From positions 1,860,001-1,924,000 of the forward strand of contig NZ_LT615367.1 of assembly GCF_900095885.1 (NCBI RefSeq): DNA of 64,000 nt, given 5' to 3'. Below are positions 1-7,222 of this stretch, piece by piece (the first letter of the stretch is position 1; every line of letters starts with the position of its first letter). The DNA comes from Dickeya aquatica (GTDB lineage Bacteria; Pseudomonadota; Gammaproteobacteria; Enterobacterales; Enterobacteriaceae). The notes under the pieces are model-generated. The model did no database searches. It worked only from the letters and a program-made list of their open reading frames with translations, and had not been told where the DNA came from. The position numbers and the translations under genes were made by a program.

Positions 1-347
1 TGGCAACAGAGATCCGTGCCAGATCTTACATAAGCATCCTGCCCGTTTTGGGTGCTGGCTGGCTACGTCAGAATCTGTTTTATGTTTTTCCTGCCCTCAT
101 TGGCCCGCTTTTCCGTCATGCCATGCTGCGATTACCTGGGATCTCGCTGGCATTAGCGTCACTGGGGTTTCTGGGGCTGGGAGCATCACCACCTGAACCG
201 GAATGGGGCAGTGTTCTCGCGGAAGGCATGCCATACCTTGAACGCGCCTACTGGGTCGTACTGGCTCCGGCGAGCGCCCTGGCCATTTTATCTGTAATGG
301 GTGTGAGTCTGGCGAGCCTCACAAGTAAAAAACACACACGTATGTAA
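1..347 (+). CDS. ABC transporter permease, C-terminal part (NikC/DppC family)
   Basis: The reading frame is open from base 3, so the gene starts before the window; only about the last 114 residues are present. The sequence has the transmembrane, glycine-rich C-terminus (GFLGLGASPPEPEWG) typical of the second permease of nickel/oligopeptide ABC importers, the membrane subunit through which the substrate passes. A TAA stop ends it at 347. The nickel ECF operon downstream makes a nickel or metallophore substrate attractive, but this is inference. The family is clear, the substrate is not. Confidence 0.8.
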   Translation, partial: ATEIRARSYISILPVLGAGWLRQNLFYVFPALIGPLFRHAMLRLPGISLALASLGFLGLGASPPEPEWGSVLAEGMPYLERAYWVVLAPASALAILSVMGVSLASLTSKKHTRM

Positions 348-504
348 TGAATAGCAGTCTAAGCACGGCCCACGTTGAGGTGCAGCAAGGACATCGCCCT
401 CAACGCTCCGCTGTCGTGAGAGTACTGCATGCCTGCTTGAAACGAATGTGCACATTTTTTCACCATAACTATGCTGATTCTGGATCTCTGGCAGGATTCG
501 CTTA

Positions 505-677
505 GGGTGTGCCCTGTAATTATTTTTTGTACAGTTGAGTATTGTTATAACTGTGCAAAAAACGCTTTTAAGCGATAAAGAGCGACCAAAATAGATGAAT
601 ATCTAAACAAAAGTCACCTTTCGGAAATGATTATTGCAGCACTCTTTAGCGTGTAAGAAGGTTAAGGGTACAGGCCC
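505..677. mobile_element. MITE-like element, copy 1 (173 bp)
   Basis: This non-coding element has imperfect terminal inverted repeats (GGGTGTGCCCTGTAAT at the left, the complement of GGGCCTGTACCCTTAAC at the right). A copy of the same 173-bp length lies at 11999-12171. The ends and the first 30 bases match the ends of the IS5-family element at 21261-22182, so that transposase or a relative probably moved it. The interior contains the palindrome CGCTTTTAAGCG. It fills part of the 348-1004 gap; elsewhere in the gap I see only AT-rich DNA and the inverted repeat listed next. Confidence 0.75.
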
Positions 678-920
678 TATTATTTGGCGCAGCTGTTTCG
701 CAGTCTTCAGAAGTAGAACTCACAGCGAAAAGTAGACATATCGTCACTCAAATCTACAAAAAAAAGGTGGCACAGGATTTGTGTATGGTTTCGGAGATAA
801 TTTACTTTCTAATAACATCACCCACATTATTTTAATCATTTGTTCTTGTAAAGTTAAAATAATGGGTTATTTTTCAGTTGTAAACTCATACTATATTGAT
901 AATAAATAACCCCAGATTTT

Positions 921-988
921 TGTGTGATTTTAGGCGTAGATCAAATCTGCTGACATGTCAGTATGATAAAAAATTAAATAATCACACA
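921..988 (+). promoter_or_regulatory. Inverted repeat upstream of the nickel operon, possible operator
   Basis: TGTGTGAT (921-928) and ATCACACA (981-988) form an exact 8-bp inverted repeat just upstream of the first gene of the operon. Inside it GTATGA (961-966) and TCACAC (982-987) resemble the two half-sites of a NikR box (GTATGA-N16-TCATAC) but with 15 rather than 16 bases between them and one mismatch. Nickel-responsive control is plausible from context only. Confidence 0.3.
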
Positions 989-1004
989 AAATATGGAGAG
1001 CGTT

Positions 1005-1781
1005 ATGTCAGGCCGTTCCGTTATGAATCCTCTGTCGTTAATCATTACCGGGATTATATTTTCCCCTTTTGCTTCTGCGCACTTTCAGGAAATTATTCCT
1101 TCCACCGACGTTCTGCCGCAAGGTGGCAACGTTACTCTCAATCTTGTTTTCACACATCCTTTTGAGGGCGGCCCGGTGATGGACATGAAACGGCCTGTCT
1201 CGGTTGGTGTGCTTGCAAATGGCAAAAAAACAGAACTCACCGACCAACTAAAAGCCTCCCCAAAAAATGGGGTATCGGCGTGGTCAGTCTCTTGGAATTT
1301 ACCTGAACCTGGAGCGGCTATTTTCTACGTACAACCACAGCCTTACTGGGAGCCTGCAGAGAATAAATATATTGTCCATTATGCAAAAGTGGTGGTAGAC
1401 AGTTTCGCCTCTGGCGAAGGCTGGGATGCGAATGTCGGCCTGCCTGTCGAAATTGAGCCATTGACTCGCCCAACAGGATTGTGGACCGGGAATCTATTTT
1501 CCGGCGTTGTAAAAAAATCAGGTAACCCCGTTCCTTTTGCAGAAATCGAAGTGGAATACGTTAACGATCAAGGTATAAAAGCACCGAATGATGCCTACAT
1601 CACGCAAGTAATTAAGGCTGATGCTAACGGGACTTTTAATTACGCCATGCCTGCATCTGGTTGGTGGGGATTCGCGGCGTTAATGGAAGGTAATACACCA
1701 ATGAAATCTCCGGAAGGCAAATCGGTCCCTGTCGAAGAAGGGGCGTTAATTTGGGTTCATACCAACGCTATGAGCAAATGA
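1005..1781 (+). CDS. DUF4198 periplasmic nickel-uptake accessory protein (NikK-like)
   Basis: This is a secreted protein with an N-terminal signal peptide whose predicted cleavage leaves a mature N-terminus beginning His-Phe-Gln. Together with its position directly in front of the nikM-type gene this matches the DUF4198 periplasmic component that accompanies some ECF nickel/cobalt transporters and probably presents metal to the membrane complex. ATG at 1005 was chosen because GGAGAG lies 4-5 bases ahead; an ATG at 993 is also in frame. The stop (1781) is one base before nikM, so the genes are co-transcribed. The role as metal chaperone is inference. Confidence 0.75.
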   Translation: MSGRSVMNPLSLIITGIIFSPFASAHFQEIIPSTDVLPQGGNVTLNLVFTHPFEGGPVMDMKRPVSVGVLANGKKTELTDQLKASPKNGVSAWSVSWNLPEPGAAIFYVQPQPYWEPAENKYIVHYAKVVVDSFASGEGWDANVGLPVEIEPLTRPTGLWTGNLFSGVVKKSGNPVPFAEIEVEYVNDQGIKAPNDAYITQVIKADANGTFNYAMPASGWWGFAALMEGNTPMKSPEGKSVPVEEGALIWVHTNAMSK

Positions 1782-1782
1782 C

Positions 1783-2406
1783 ATGGCACACATTCCGGAT
1801 GGTCTGCTTTCTCTTCCAATACTGGTCAGCGACGGTATTATCGCTATTACTGGCGTCGGGCTGGCGTTACGTAGGATTAATGATCGTGCGATTCCTCGTA
1901 TCGCTATTCTGTCAGCTGTCTTTTTTACAGCCTCGCTGGTGTCAATGCCTGTTGGCCCTTCCAGTATTCACCTGTTGTTATCAGGATTGATGGGGATAGT
2001 CCTCGGAATGGGTATTTTCCCTGCCGTCATGGTGGCACTATTTTTACAAGCTATCCTCTTTGGTTTCGGCGGGTTAACCACCCTTGGAGTCAACACAGTC
2101 AACATTGCGCTACCCGGTGCCATTGTGGGACTGGTGCTGGGACCGGTTGTCCGCCATGCCTCATCGGCGGCTAAAGCCAGTAGTCTTGCTGCATTGGGCG
2201 CGGCTTTTAGTGTGATGGCAACAGGCGGCTTAGTCGCTATTTCACTCTGGATTTCATCATCTGCATTCACGCCAGTTGCAAAGATCTTGCTAATTACGTA
2301 TTTGCCATTGGCACTGGTGGATGCCGCTTTCACCGCAGCTGTCGTCGGCTTTCTGACTCGTGTAAAGCCTCAGGCCTTGATTCCTCAATTGTCCTCCCCG
2401 GAGTAA
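1783..2406 (+). CDS. nikM: ECF nickel/cobalt transporter substrate-binding membrane subunit (CbiM/NikM family)
   Basis: This is the integral membrane S-component that binds Ni2+ or Co2+ in an ECF importer. The N-terminus MAHIPDG carries the histidine that in this family supplies a metal ligand, here at position 3 rather than 2, and the PVGPSSIH segment near residue 62 contains the second conserved histidine. Several hydrophobic helices follow over 207 residues, about the family length. It sits between the nikK-like gene and nikL with gaps of 1 and 4 bases. Nickel versus cobalt cannot be decided from sequence; nickel is favoured by the presence of nikL and nikK-like genes. Confidence 0.88.
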   Translation: MAHIPDGLLSLPILVSDGIIAITGVGLALRRINDRAIPRIAILSAVFFTASLVSMPVGPSSIHLLLSGLMGIVLGMGIFPAVMVALFLQAILFGFGGLTTLGVNTVNIALPGAIVGLVLGPVVRHASSAAKASSLAALGAAFSVMATGGLVAISLWISSSAFTPVAKILLITYLPLALVDAAFTAAVVGFLTRVKPQALIPQLSSPE

Positions 2407-2410
2407 AAGA

Positions 2411-2962
2411 ATGTACCGTTGGTTATTGATGTTGCTGGCTTTCATGCTGGCAAGCCCTGTTTCGGCGCATAGCCTGCGCGTGTTTGCTAAAGTCGACGGG
2501 ACAACCGTGAGTGGGTATGCTTTTTTCATCGGCGGTGGACGGCCAGATGGGGTACGTTGGGTGGCTAAAATGCAGGATACAACGGTCGCCACAGGCACCA
2601 CGGATACCAATGGGGGCTATAACTTCAGTGTGACGTTGCCTGTTACCACATCGCTTGCCATTACGGTAGATACAGGAGAAGGACATATTGCCACGGCTAC
2701 GCTTGCGCCGGAGCGTTTTGGCAAAGACACATCAGGGCCGACGTCAACCTCAACTCCATTGACCTCAGTAACAAACAATACATCTAATGCAGAGGTTCCA
2801 GCACAGCTTGTGGAAGCTGCCGTTGAACGTCAGGTAGGGCCGCTCCTTGAGCGCATTGAACAGATGGATTCCCGGATGCGCTTCACCGACATCATGTCTG
2901 GCATATTTCTTATTATTGGGCTGGCAGGTATAGGGTTATGGGTACTCGGTCGCAAACGTTGA
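2411..2962 (+). CDS. nikL: ECF nickel transporter small accessory subunit (NikL-like)
   Basis: The 183-residue protein has a signal peptide ending at Ala-19, so the mature chain would start with His-Ser-Leu. A beta-rich periplasmic domain (about 20-100) is followed by a Ser/Thr-rich linker, a short amphipathic helix and one C-terminal membrane helix with the basic end GRKR. This architecture fits NikL, the N-type small component associated with NikM. A GGAG motif lies about 8 bases before the start. The stop overlaps the nikQ start as TGATG, indicating translational coupling. Confidence 0.75.
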   Translation: MYRWLLMLLAFMLASPVSAHSLRVFAKVDGTTVSGYAFFIGGGRPDGVRWVAKMQDTTVATGTTDTNGGYNFSVTLPVTTSLAITVDTGEGHIATATLAPERFGKDTSGPTSTSTPLTSVTNNTSNAEVPAQLVEAAVERQVGPLLERIEQMDSRMRFTDIMSGIFLIIGLAGIGLWVLGRKR

Positions 2963-3669
2963 TGTACCCGCAGGATCTTCGTTTGCGGTTGGTGGCTGTG
3001 CTCGGCAGTCTTGTCGCGATTACGCTGATTAACCAACTCTGGCCAGCAATTGCTGGCGCTTTCTGCATACTCGTTCTATTTGCATTGTTCCGCCAGCCTA
3101 TTCCGTGGCGGAGGCTGGTTCACTTGGAAATCTTTTTGTTGCTACTGTTTATCACCTTACCTTTTAGTGTACCTGGAACACCATTTTTTCAGGTTGGCTC
3201 ATTAACAGCCAGTGTTGAGGGCACAATAAGAACCTTGGTTCTGGGCTGCAAAGTGCTCTGTTCGATAATGCTAACTACCCTTTTTATTGCCAACACTGAT
3301 CCGTTGAACCTAGGCATGGCAATGCGTAGTCTGTATGTACCGGAAAAACTAGTGCAGCTACTCATTGCGGTGGTGAGGTATCTGGCCGTTATCCAGGAAG
3401 AGTATTGTCGCCTTCATGATGCCATGAAGATGCGAGCTTTCACGCCACGTTCAACGCGTTATACCTGGCGTTGCTATGGTCACCTGTTTGGCATGGTGTT
3501 AGTGCGAGCAATCGAGCGTGCTGAAAGAGTGGAAGAAGCGATGCGTATGCGCAATTTCTGTGGACACTATCCCAGATCTCCTGCAACTACTCCCTACCTA
3601 CATGACTGGCTTGCACTCTGCGGAATATTAATCGGAGCAATGCTTTTAGCTCTGTGGGACAAATTATGA
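2962..3669 (+). CDS. nikQ: ECF nickel/cobalt transporter T-component (CbiQ/NikQ family)
   Basis: This is the transmembrane coupling subunit that transmits ATPase movement to the S-component. It has four or more hydrophobic helices and a cytoplasmic region with the Ala-Met-Arg motifs AMRSLYVP and EEAMRMRNF that are typical of the ATPase-contacting helices of T-components. I place the start at the ATG overlapping the nikL stop; an in-frame ATG at 2938 would add eight residues. Its end overlaps the nikO start as ATGA. Confidence 0.85.
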   Translation: MYPQDLRLRLVAVLGSLVAITLINQLWPAIAGAFCILVLFALFRQPIPWRRLVHLEIFLLLLFITLPFSVPGTPFFQVGSLTASVEGTIRTLVLGCKVLCSIMLTTLFIANTDPLNLGMAMRSLYVPEKLVQLLIAVVRYLAVIQEEYCRLHDAMKMRAFTPRSTRYTWRCYGHLFGMVLVRAIERAERVEEAMRMRNFCGHYPRSPATTPYLHDWLALCGILIGAMLLALWDKL

Positions 3670-4316
3670 AGACCTTGGTTAAATTACACCAGTTGAGTGT
3701 TGTGCGAGATAGTGAACCCGTGCTGCGCGGTGTGGATCTGGTGCTGGAAAGCCACGAAAGAGTGGCGATTACAGGACCAAATGGCGCGGGTAAAACCACA
3801 CTGCTGCGCACAATGGTGGGACTGGAGCAGGCTACCAGCGGCGATATCATCCTATTTGGCAAACACTGCACACATGAAGCAGACTTCCGATCACATCGAC
3901 CAAAAATCGGTTTTTTATTTCAGAACAGCGAAGACCAACTATTTTGCCCGTCAGTTGCTGAAGATGTAGCTTTCGGCCCGTTAAATATCGGTGCTACGCA
4001 AGAGCAAGCTCATCACAGGGCAATGGAGACATTGCAAGCACTAGGGATCACCCACCTGGCGTCGCGTTTTACGCATCGCCTGTCTGGGGGAGAAAAACGG
4101 CTGGTTTGTCTGGCTGGAATTCTCGCTATGCAGCCCGAAATATTGCTGCTGGATGAACCAACAAATGGCGTAGATACCGAAAATGGACTGAAACTGCGCA
4201 ACGCGCTGGCCGAATTTCACGGTTCAATAGTGATTGTTTCTCATGACGAGCATTTTGTGGAGGAAATCAGTACCCGCATCCTACATTTAACATCCGGTCA
4301 TTTGATTCCCGGCTGA
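3666..4316 (+). CDS. nikO: ECF nickel/cobalt transporter ATPase (CbiO/NikO family)
   Basis: This is the ABC ATPase that powers the ECF transporter. Walker A (GPNGAGKT), a Q-loop in FLFQNSEDQLF, the signature LSGGEKR, Walker B (ILLLDEPT) and the switch histidine in VSHDEH are all present in 216 residues. The start ATG at 3666 overlaps the nikQ stop; a GTG at 3654 is less likely. The protein is shorter than two-domain CbiO proteins and works with a single S/T pair. It ends the operon; no strong terminator follows immediately. Confidence 0.9.
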   Translation: MKTLVKLHQLSVVRDSEPVLRGVDLVLESHERVAITGPNGAGKTTLLRTMVGLEQATSGDIILFGKHCTHEADFRSHRPKIGFLFQNSEDQLFCPSVAEDVAFGPLNIGATQEQAHHRAMETLQALGITHLASRFTHRLSGGEKRLVCLAGILAMQPEILLLDEPTNGVDTENGLKLRNALAEFHGSIVIVSHDEHFVEEISTRILHLTSGHLIPG

Positions 4317-4634
4317 CGTACGTTATTTTGCTCTCCTCTGTGGGGCGGTTTATTGCTAATAAATGCATGTGGCTTTCCGTGATTATCTGATAAAAAACAA
4401 GAAAGCAGCCGAACAGTATGCCGAAATAAAATATGCGGCAGTTCGGGAAGGTGAAAACGATACTCATCGCTATAGTGCTCTTAAGACGGATTTTATTAAA
4501 CATCATCTTCGGCTGGCGCTTATGGATGTGGAATGATAGAGAGAATGTTCTTCCCGAATACAATGGAGTGTAGCTAGATAAAATCTAACTATATTTTTAT
4601 TTGACTTTATTGTTTTGGATGTTATATAAAATAT

Positions 4635-4661
4635 ACGGTCATCAGTCGGCCTGATGACCGT
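4635..4661 (-). terminator. Hairpin, probable terminator of the small ORF at 4677-4769
   Basis: An exact 11-bp stem (ACGGTCATCAG and its complement) encloses a 5-base loop. Read on the minus strand it lies 15 bases past the stop of the small membrane-protein ORF and is followed by an AT-rich ATATTTTATA stretch. It could also end transcription of the nickel operon from the other side. Confidence 0.5.
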
Positions 4662-4676
4662 AATAGCCTTGTTGGC

Positions 4677-4769
4677 TTAATATGCCGGTAAAGGCATTAT
4701 CACCAACAAAAATAAAAGCACTATAACAAGCGCTTTTACTCTTTGGCGAGAGAATAATTTTTTCATCAT
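4677..4769 (-). CDS. Small hydrophobic protein (30 aa), unrecognised
   Basis: The minus strand has a strong ribosome binding site (TAAGGAGAGCAGA) directly before ATG ATG AAA AAA and a 30-residue ORF: a basic start (MMKKLFSRQRVK) followed by one long hydrophobic helix (ALVIVLLFLLVIMPLP) and a stop. The layout, with a hairpin just downstream, is that of a small single-pass inner-membrane protein gene. I do not recognise a family. It lies in the gap after the nickel operon and is divergent from neighbouring genes. The near-consensus Shine-Dalgarno sequence is the main support. Confidence 0.55.
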   Translation of the reverse strand: MMKKLFSRQRVKALVIVLLFLLVIMPLPAY

Positions 4770-4853
4770 TCTGCTCTCCTTAGCAACTACCAGTGGATTC
4801 TGGTCGAAGTGGTTCTAACTGACCCAGACTAAAGAATATCATTGTGCTATACT

Positions 4854-4883
4854 AAAAGCATCCCGCGAAGGATGCTTTTTTTT
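4854..4883. terminator. Rho-independent terminator
   Basis: AAAAGCATCC, a CGCGAA loop and GGATGCTTTTTTTTT form a textbook terminator with nine T residues on the plus strand and an A-tract that also makes it work on the minus strand. No gene is evident immediately upstream on the plus strand; the rest of 4884-5212 shows nothing I can support. Confidence 0.7.
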
Positions 4884-5212
4884 TACACCTTCCGTTTTAA
4901 AATAGCGGAAACCATCATGTTGCAAGGTGGAAGTCATTTTGTCAGCTCATTTATTTTTTGTTCTGGTAAAGTATGCTTCATCTGCTAATCCATACCTCTG
5001 ATTGATTTTTCGTAAAGGTAATAATTATCCTGATACGAGAGAGCACTCATAGTTTCAAACGGATATTTTTGTAAGAAGGAATAGTATTAAACCTAATGAT
5101 GGTAAGCTGGGATGCAATGAATGATAACGATATTATAAATAAAGAGAGGAGGGATTACTCCCAAGAGGTTCCCCCTGTGGATAATATTACTTGAGAAAAT
5201 ATGAGTAATTTA

Positions 5213-5370
5213 TCAAAGCGTTTCTGGTATAGCAGCTTTTAATGTGTAACGGGTACTGATCTTGATCAGCCAGTAGAACAGGCTGGCTACCAGTATCGAG
5301 TTCTGTGCCGGGACACCCCAGCTTGTATACAACCCGACGCCCGCGCCTGCCACGCTGGCAATATGACTTA
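5213..5370 (-). pseudogene. C-terminal fragment of an unknown membrane protein
   Basis: Minus-strand translation gives about 50 residues ending at a TGA (5213-5215), with a glycine-rich start (ASVAGAGVGLYTSWG) and a hydrophobic segment (ILVASLFYWLIKI). There is no start codon or ribosome binding site. The fragment abuts the next degraded gene, as expected for junk at an island edge. Family not recognised. Confidence 0.3.
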
Positions 5371-5375
5371 ACAAT

Positions 5376-5633
5376 CTAATGTGTTACCTCGATTGTAAGA
5401 AGAGGGAAGGATTCAGCATTGTCATCTCGCTCTCTATAATACTTTCTCATTGCATTTATTTCTAAATGAGAAGGTGTTACTTGACGGTCATTATGCAGAT
5501 AAAGATAAACACAATCGCCAGTATTATATATTTTTTTAGCAACAAAACCTGATTCTGCTGAAATACCAACAGGCCATTCACAATGATTATCTAATATAAA
5601 CGTATTTGGATCTATTTTTTCTACTGATAATTT
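5376..5633 (-). pseudogene. C-terminal remnant of a small cytosolic protein, paralogue of 38694-39202
   Basis: An 85-codon open stretch without a start codon ends in TAG. Its translation contains FILDNHCEWPVGISAESGF and later PSHLEIN, which align with FILDTDCEWPDGVSPTSG and PAHLEIN of the gene at 38694-39202. It is therefore the C-terminal half of the same family, cut off at 5633. The family resembles small immunity-type proteins only in size; no function is assigned. Confidence 0.55.
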
Positions 5634-5722
5634 TTACCATCGTAATGTTGGGTATTGACTCTTCGAGAGTGGTGATTTATTTTGTATCAAATGAATCATT
5701 TTTGTTTCTTTTGGGGGTAACC

Positions 5723-6280
5723 ATGCCACCTCGTTCTAATGAACGGTTGTTAAGAGAGCTAGCTGCTGCAATTAGTTCCTATCCAAGATCAACATTGCAG
5801 GAGTTGGCAGAACTTGTCAGTGTAAGCAAGGCAACGCTGTATCGTAATTTTGGTACCAGAGAAGATCTTATTTTAGTCGTAACAGCTTCAGCGGAAGAGG
5901 CTGTGAGAAATATTATTAAAGATATAGAAAGATATGTTGATGATACTTCCTCGGAAATTGATATGGCTTTTAATGCTATTGTACGAGAACACTTCAACAA
6001 TAAAGAGTTTTTAATGCTTTATTGCCATAATCAATCCGATTCTGGTAAGGAATATCTTAATTTATACACACGTTCACTCAACAATTTTTTCTATAAATGG
6101 CAAAAGAATAAATTCTTTAGAATGGATATCAGTTGTACTGAATTAACTGAGCTGTTTATTTCTATTGTTTACGGGATGATTGAGTCAGTTTGTCAGAAAC
6201 GTGTAGCAGAAGTTAAAGTTGAGGAGATAATCAGACTCTTCTTCTTTTATGGATCCATAAATAATTTGAAAAATAGTTAG
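5723..6280 (+). CDS. TetR-family transcriptional regulator, copy 1
   Basis: The 185-residue protein has a TetR-type N-terminal helix-turn-helix (ELAELVSVSKATLYRNFGTR, about residues 22-41) and a ligand-binding helical C-terminal domain. ATG at 5723 follows a GGGGG ribosome binding site; the upstream in-frame extension to 5606 has no such site. A dehydrogenase gene starts 24 bases downstream and probably is its target. A close paralogue with the same neighbour is at 36277-36831. The ligand is unknown. Confidence 0.85.
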   Translation: MPPRSNERLLRELAAAISSYPRSTLQELAELVSVSKATLYRNFGTREDLILVVTASAEEAVRNIIKDIERYVDDTSSEIDMAFNAIVREHFNNKEFLMLYCHNQSDSGKEYLNLYTRSLNNFFYKWQKNKFFRMDISCTELTELFISIVYGMIESVCQKRVAEVKVEEIIRLFFFYGSINNLKNS

Positions 6281-6304
6281 TTTTTAATTAAAAAGGAGTA
6301 CATC

Positions 6305-7159
6305 ATGAAGATCGCTGTAATTGGTACTGGTATAATGGGTAGCGCATTAGCTATTGCATTAATGAAAAGTGGTTACGAAGTATATGTGTACAATAGAACA
6401 AAAGAAAAAACAGCTTTCCTTGTGAGTGAAGGCGCTATTTTATGCGAAACACCTGCGGATGCTATTAAATGTGCTGATGCTTCGGTACTGGTACTGGCAA
6501 ATGCTGAGAGTGTAAAAAATGTAATATTAAGTGAAGATGTTCTTTCAGTATTAAAAGGCTCAAAGATCCTCAATGCATCCACAACAACCTCTACAGAGAT
6601 TGATGAAATATCTTCTGAAGTCAGTTTGCATGGAGGGGAATTGTCTGAAACATCAATAATGGTTGGTGGTGAGGAGCTTAAAAATAAGCAAGGTGCTTTT
6701 ATTTTAGCATGCCCGGATAAGTCTGAAAAATTTTGGTCAGAGATACTGGGCAATATTGGCGTTGTAATGTTTAGAGCCGGAGATACGGGGAATGCATCCA
6801 AAGCAGAAGTTCCGATGCTATTTTCTTCTCTTTTTAATAGTGTTTTGCTTGCTTATTCTGCTGTGGCTGCCGAAAAACTTGGGTTATCCAAAGAAATTAT
6901 TAAAAAAAGTATTGATGCAGCAGGTATATCGGGTGCGGAATGGATACTTCCCAGCATCCTTGAACATGACTATACAAATGTAATGGCATCTGTTGAGTCT
7001 TATAAGCAGGTAAGTGAAACCACCAAGCACTATATTCACTCGTTGGGAATGCCTTCAGAAATTATTGATGCGATAGATACCCTTTATGATTCAGCCTTGT
7101 CTCAAGGTTTGGGTAAACTTGATGGTAGCGCTATTAGTCAGTTGTTTCGCGGGTACTAA
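6305..7159 (+). CDS. NAD(P)-binding beta-hydroxyacid dehydrogenase/imine-reductase-like protein, copy 1
   Basis: The 284-residue protein starts with the Rossmann motif VIGTGIMG, followed by VYNRTKEK at the end of strand 2, which favours NADP(H). An all-helical C-terminal domain begins near residue 165. The family catalytic lysine region reads SKAEVPM, but the asparagine usually four residues after the lysine is a proline, so the chemistry may differ from 3-hydroxyisobutyrate dehydrogenase. AAGGAG precedes the start. It forms an operon with the TetR gene. Substrate unknown. Confidence 0.8.
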   Translation: MKIAVIGTGIMGSALAIALMKSGYEVYVYNRTKEKTAFLVSEGAILCETPADAIKCADASVLVLANAESVKNVILSEDVLSVLKGSKILNASTTTSTEIDEISSEVSLHGGELSETSIMVGGEELKNKQGAFILACPDKSEKFWSEILGNIGVVMFRAGDTGNASKAEVPMLFSSLFNSVLLAYSAVAAEKLGLSKEIIKKSIDAAGISGAEWILPSILEHDYTNVMASVESYKQVSETTKHYIHSLGMPSEIIDAIDTLYDSALSQGLGKLDGSAISQLFRGY

Positions 7160-7190
7160 AATATAATTTACCTCAATATTTTATCTTATA

Positions 7191-7217
7191 CCAAGGCGAG
7201 TAACCTCACCTTGGTTT
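7191..7217. terminator. Bidirectional terminator between dehydrogenase and integrase
   Basis: CCAAGGCGAG, a TAAC loop and CTCACCTTGG followed by TTTTAT form a stem with one mismatch between convergent genes. Confidence 0.6.
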
Positions 7218-7222
7218 TATGG

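Noticed and set aside
4329..4345. TCCTCTG similar to the tRNA-Asn end, considered as the left att site
   Set aside because: The match is only seven bases with no surrounding similarity to the other att copies.
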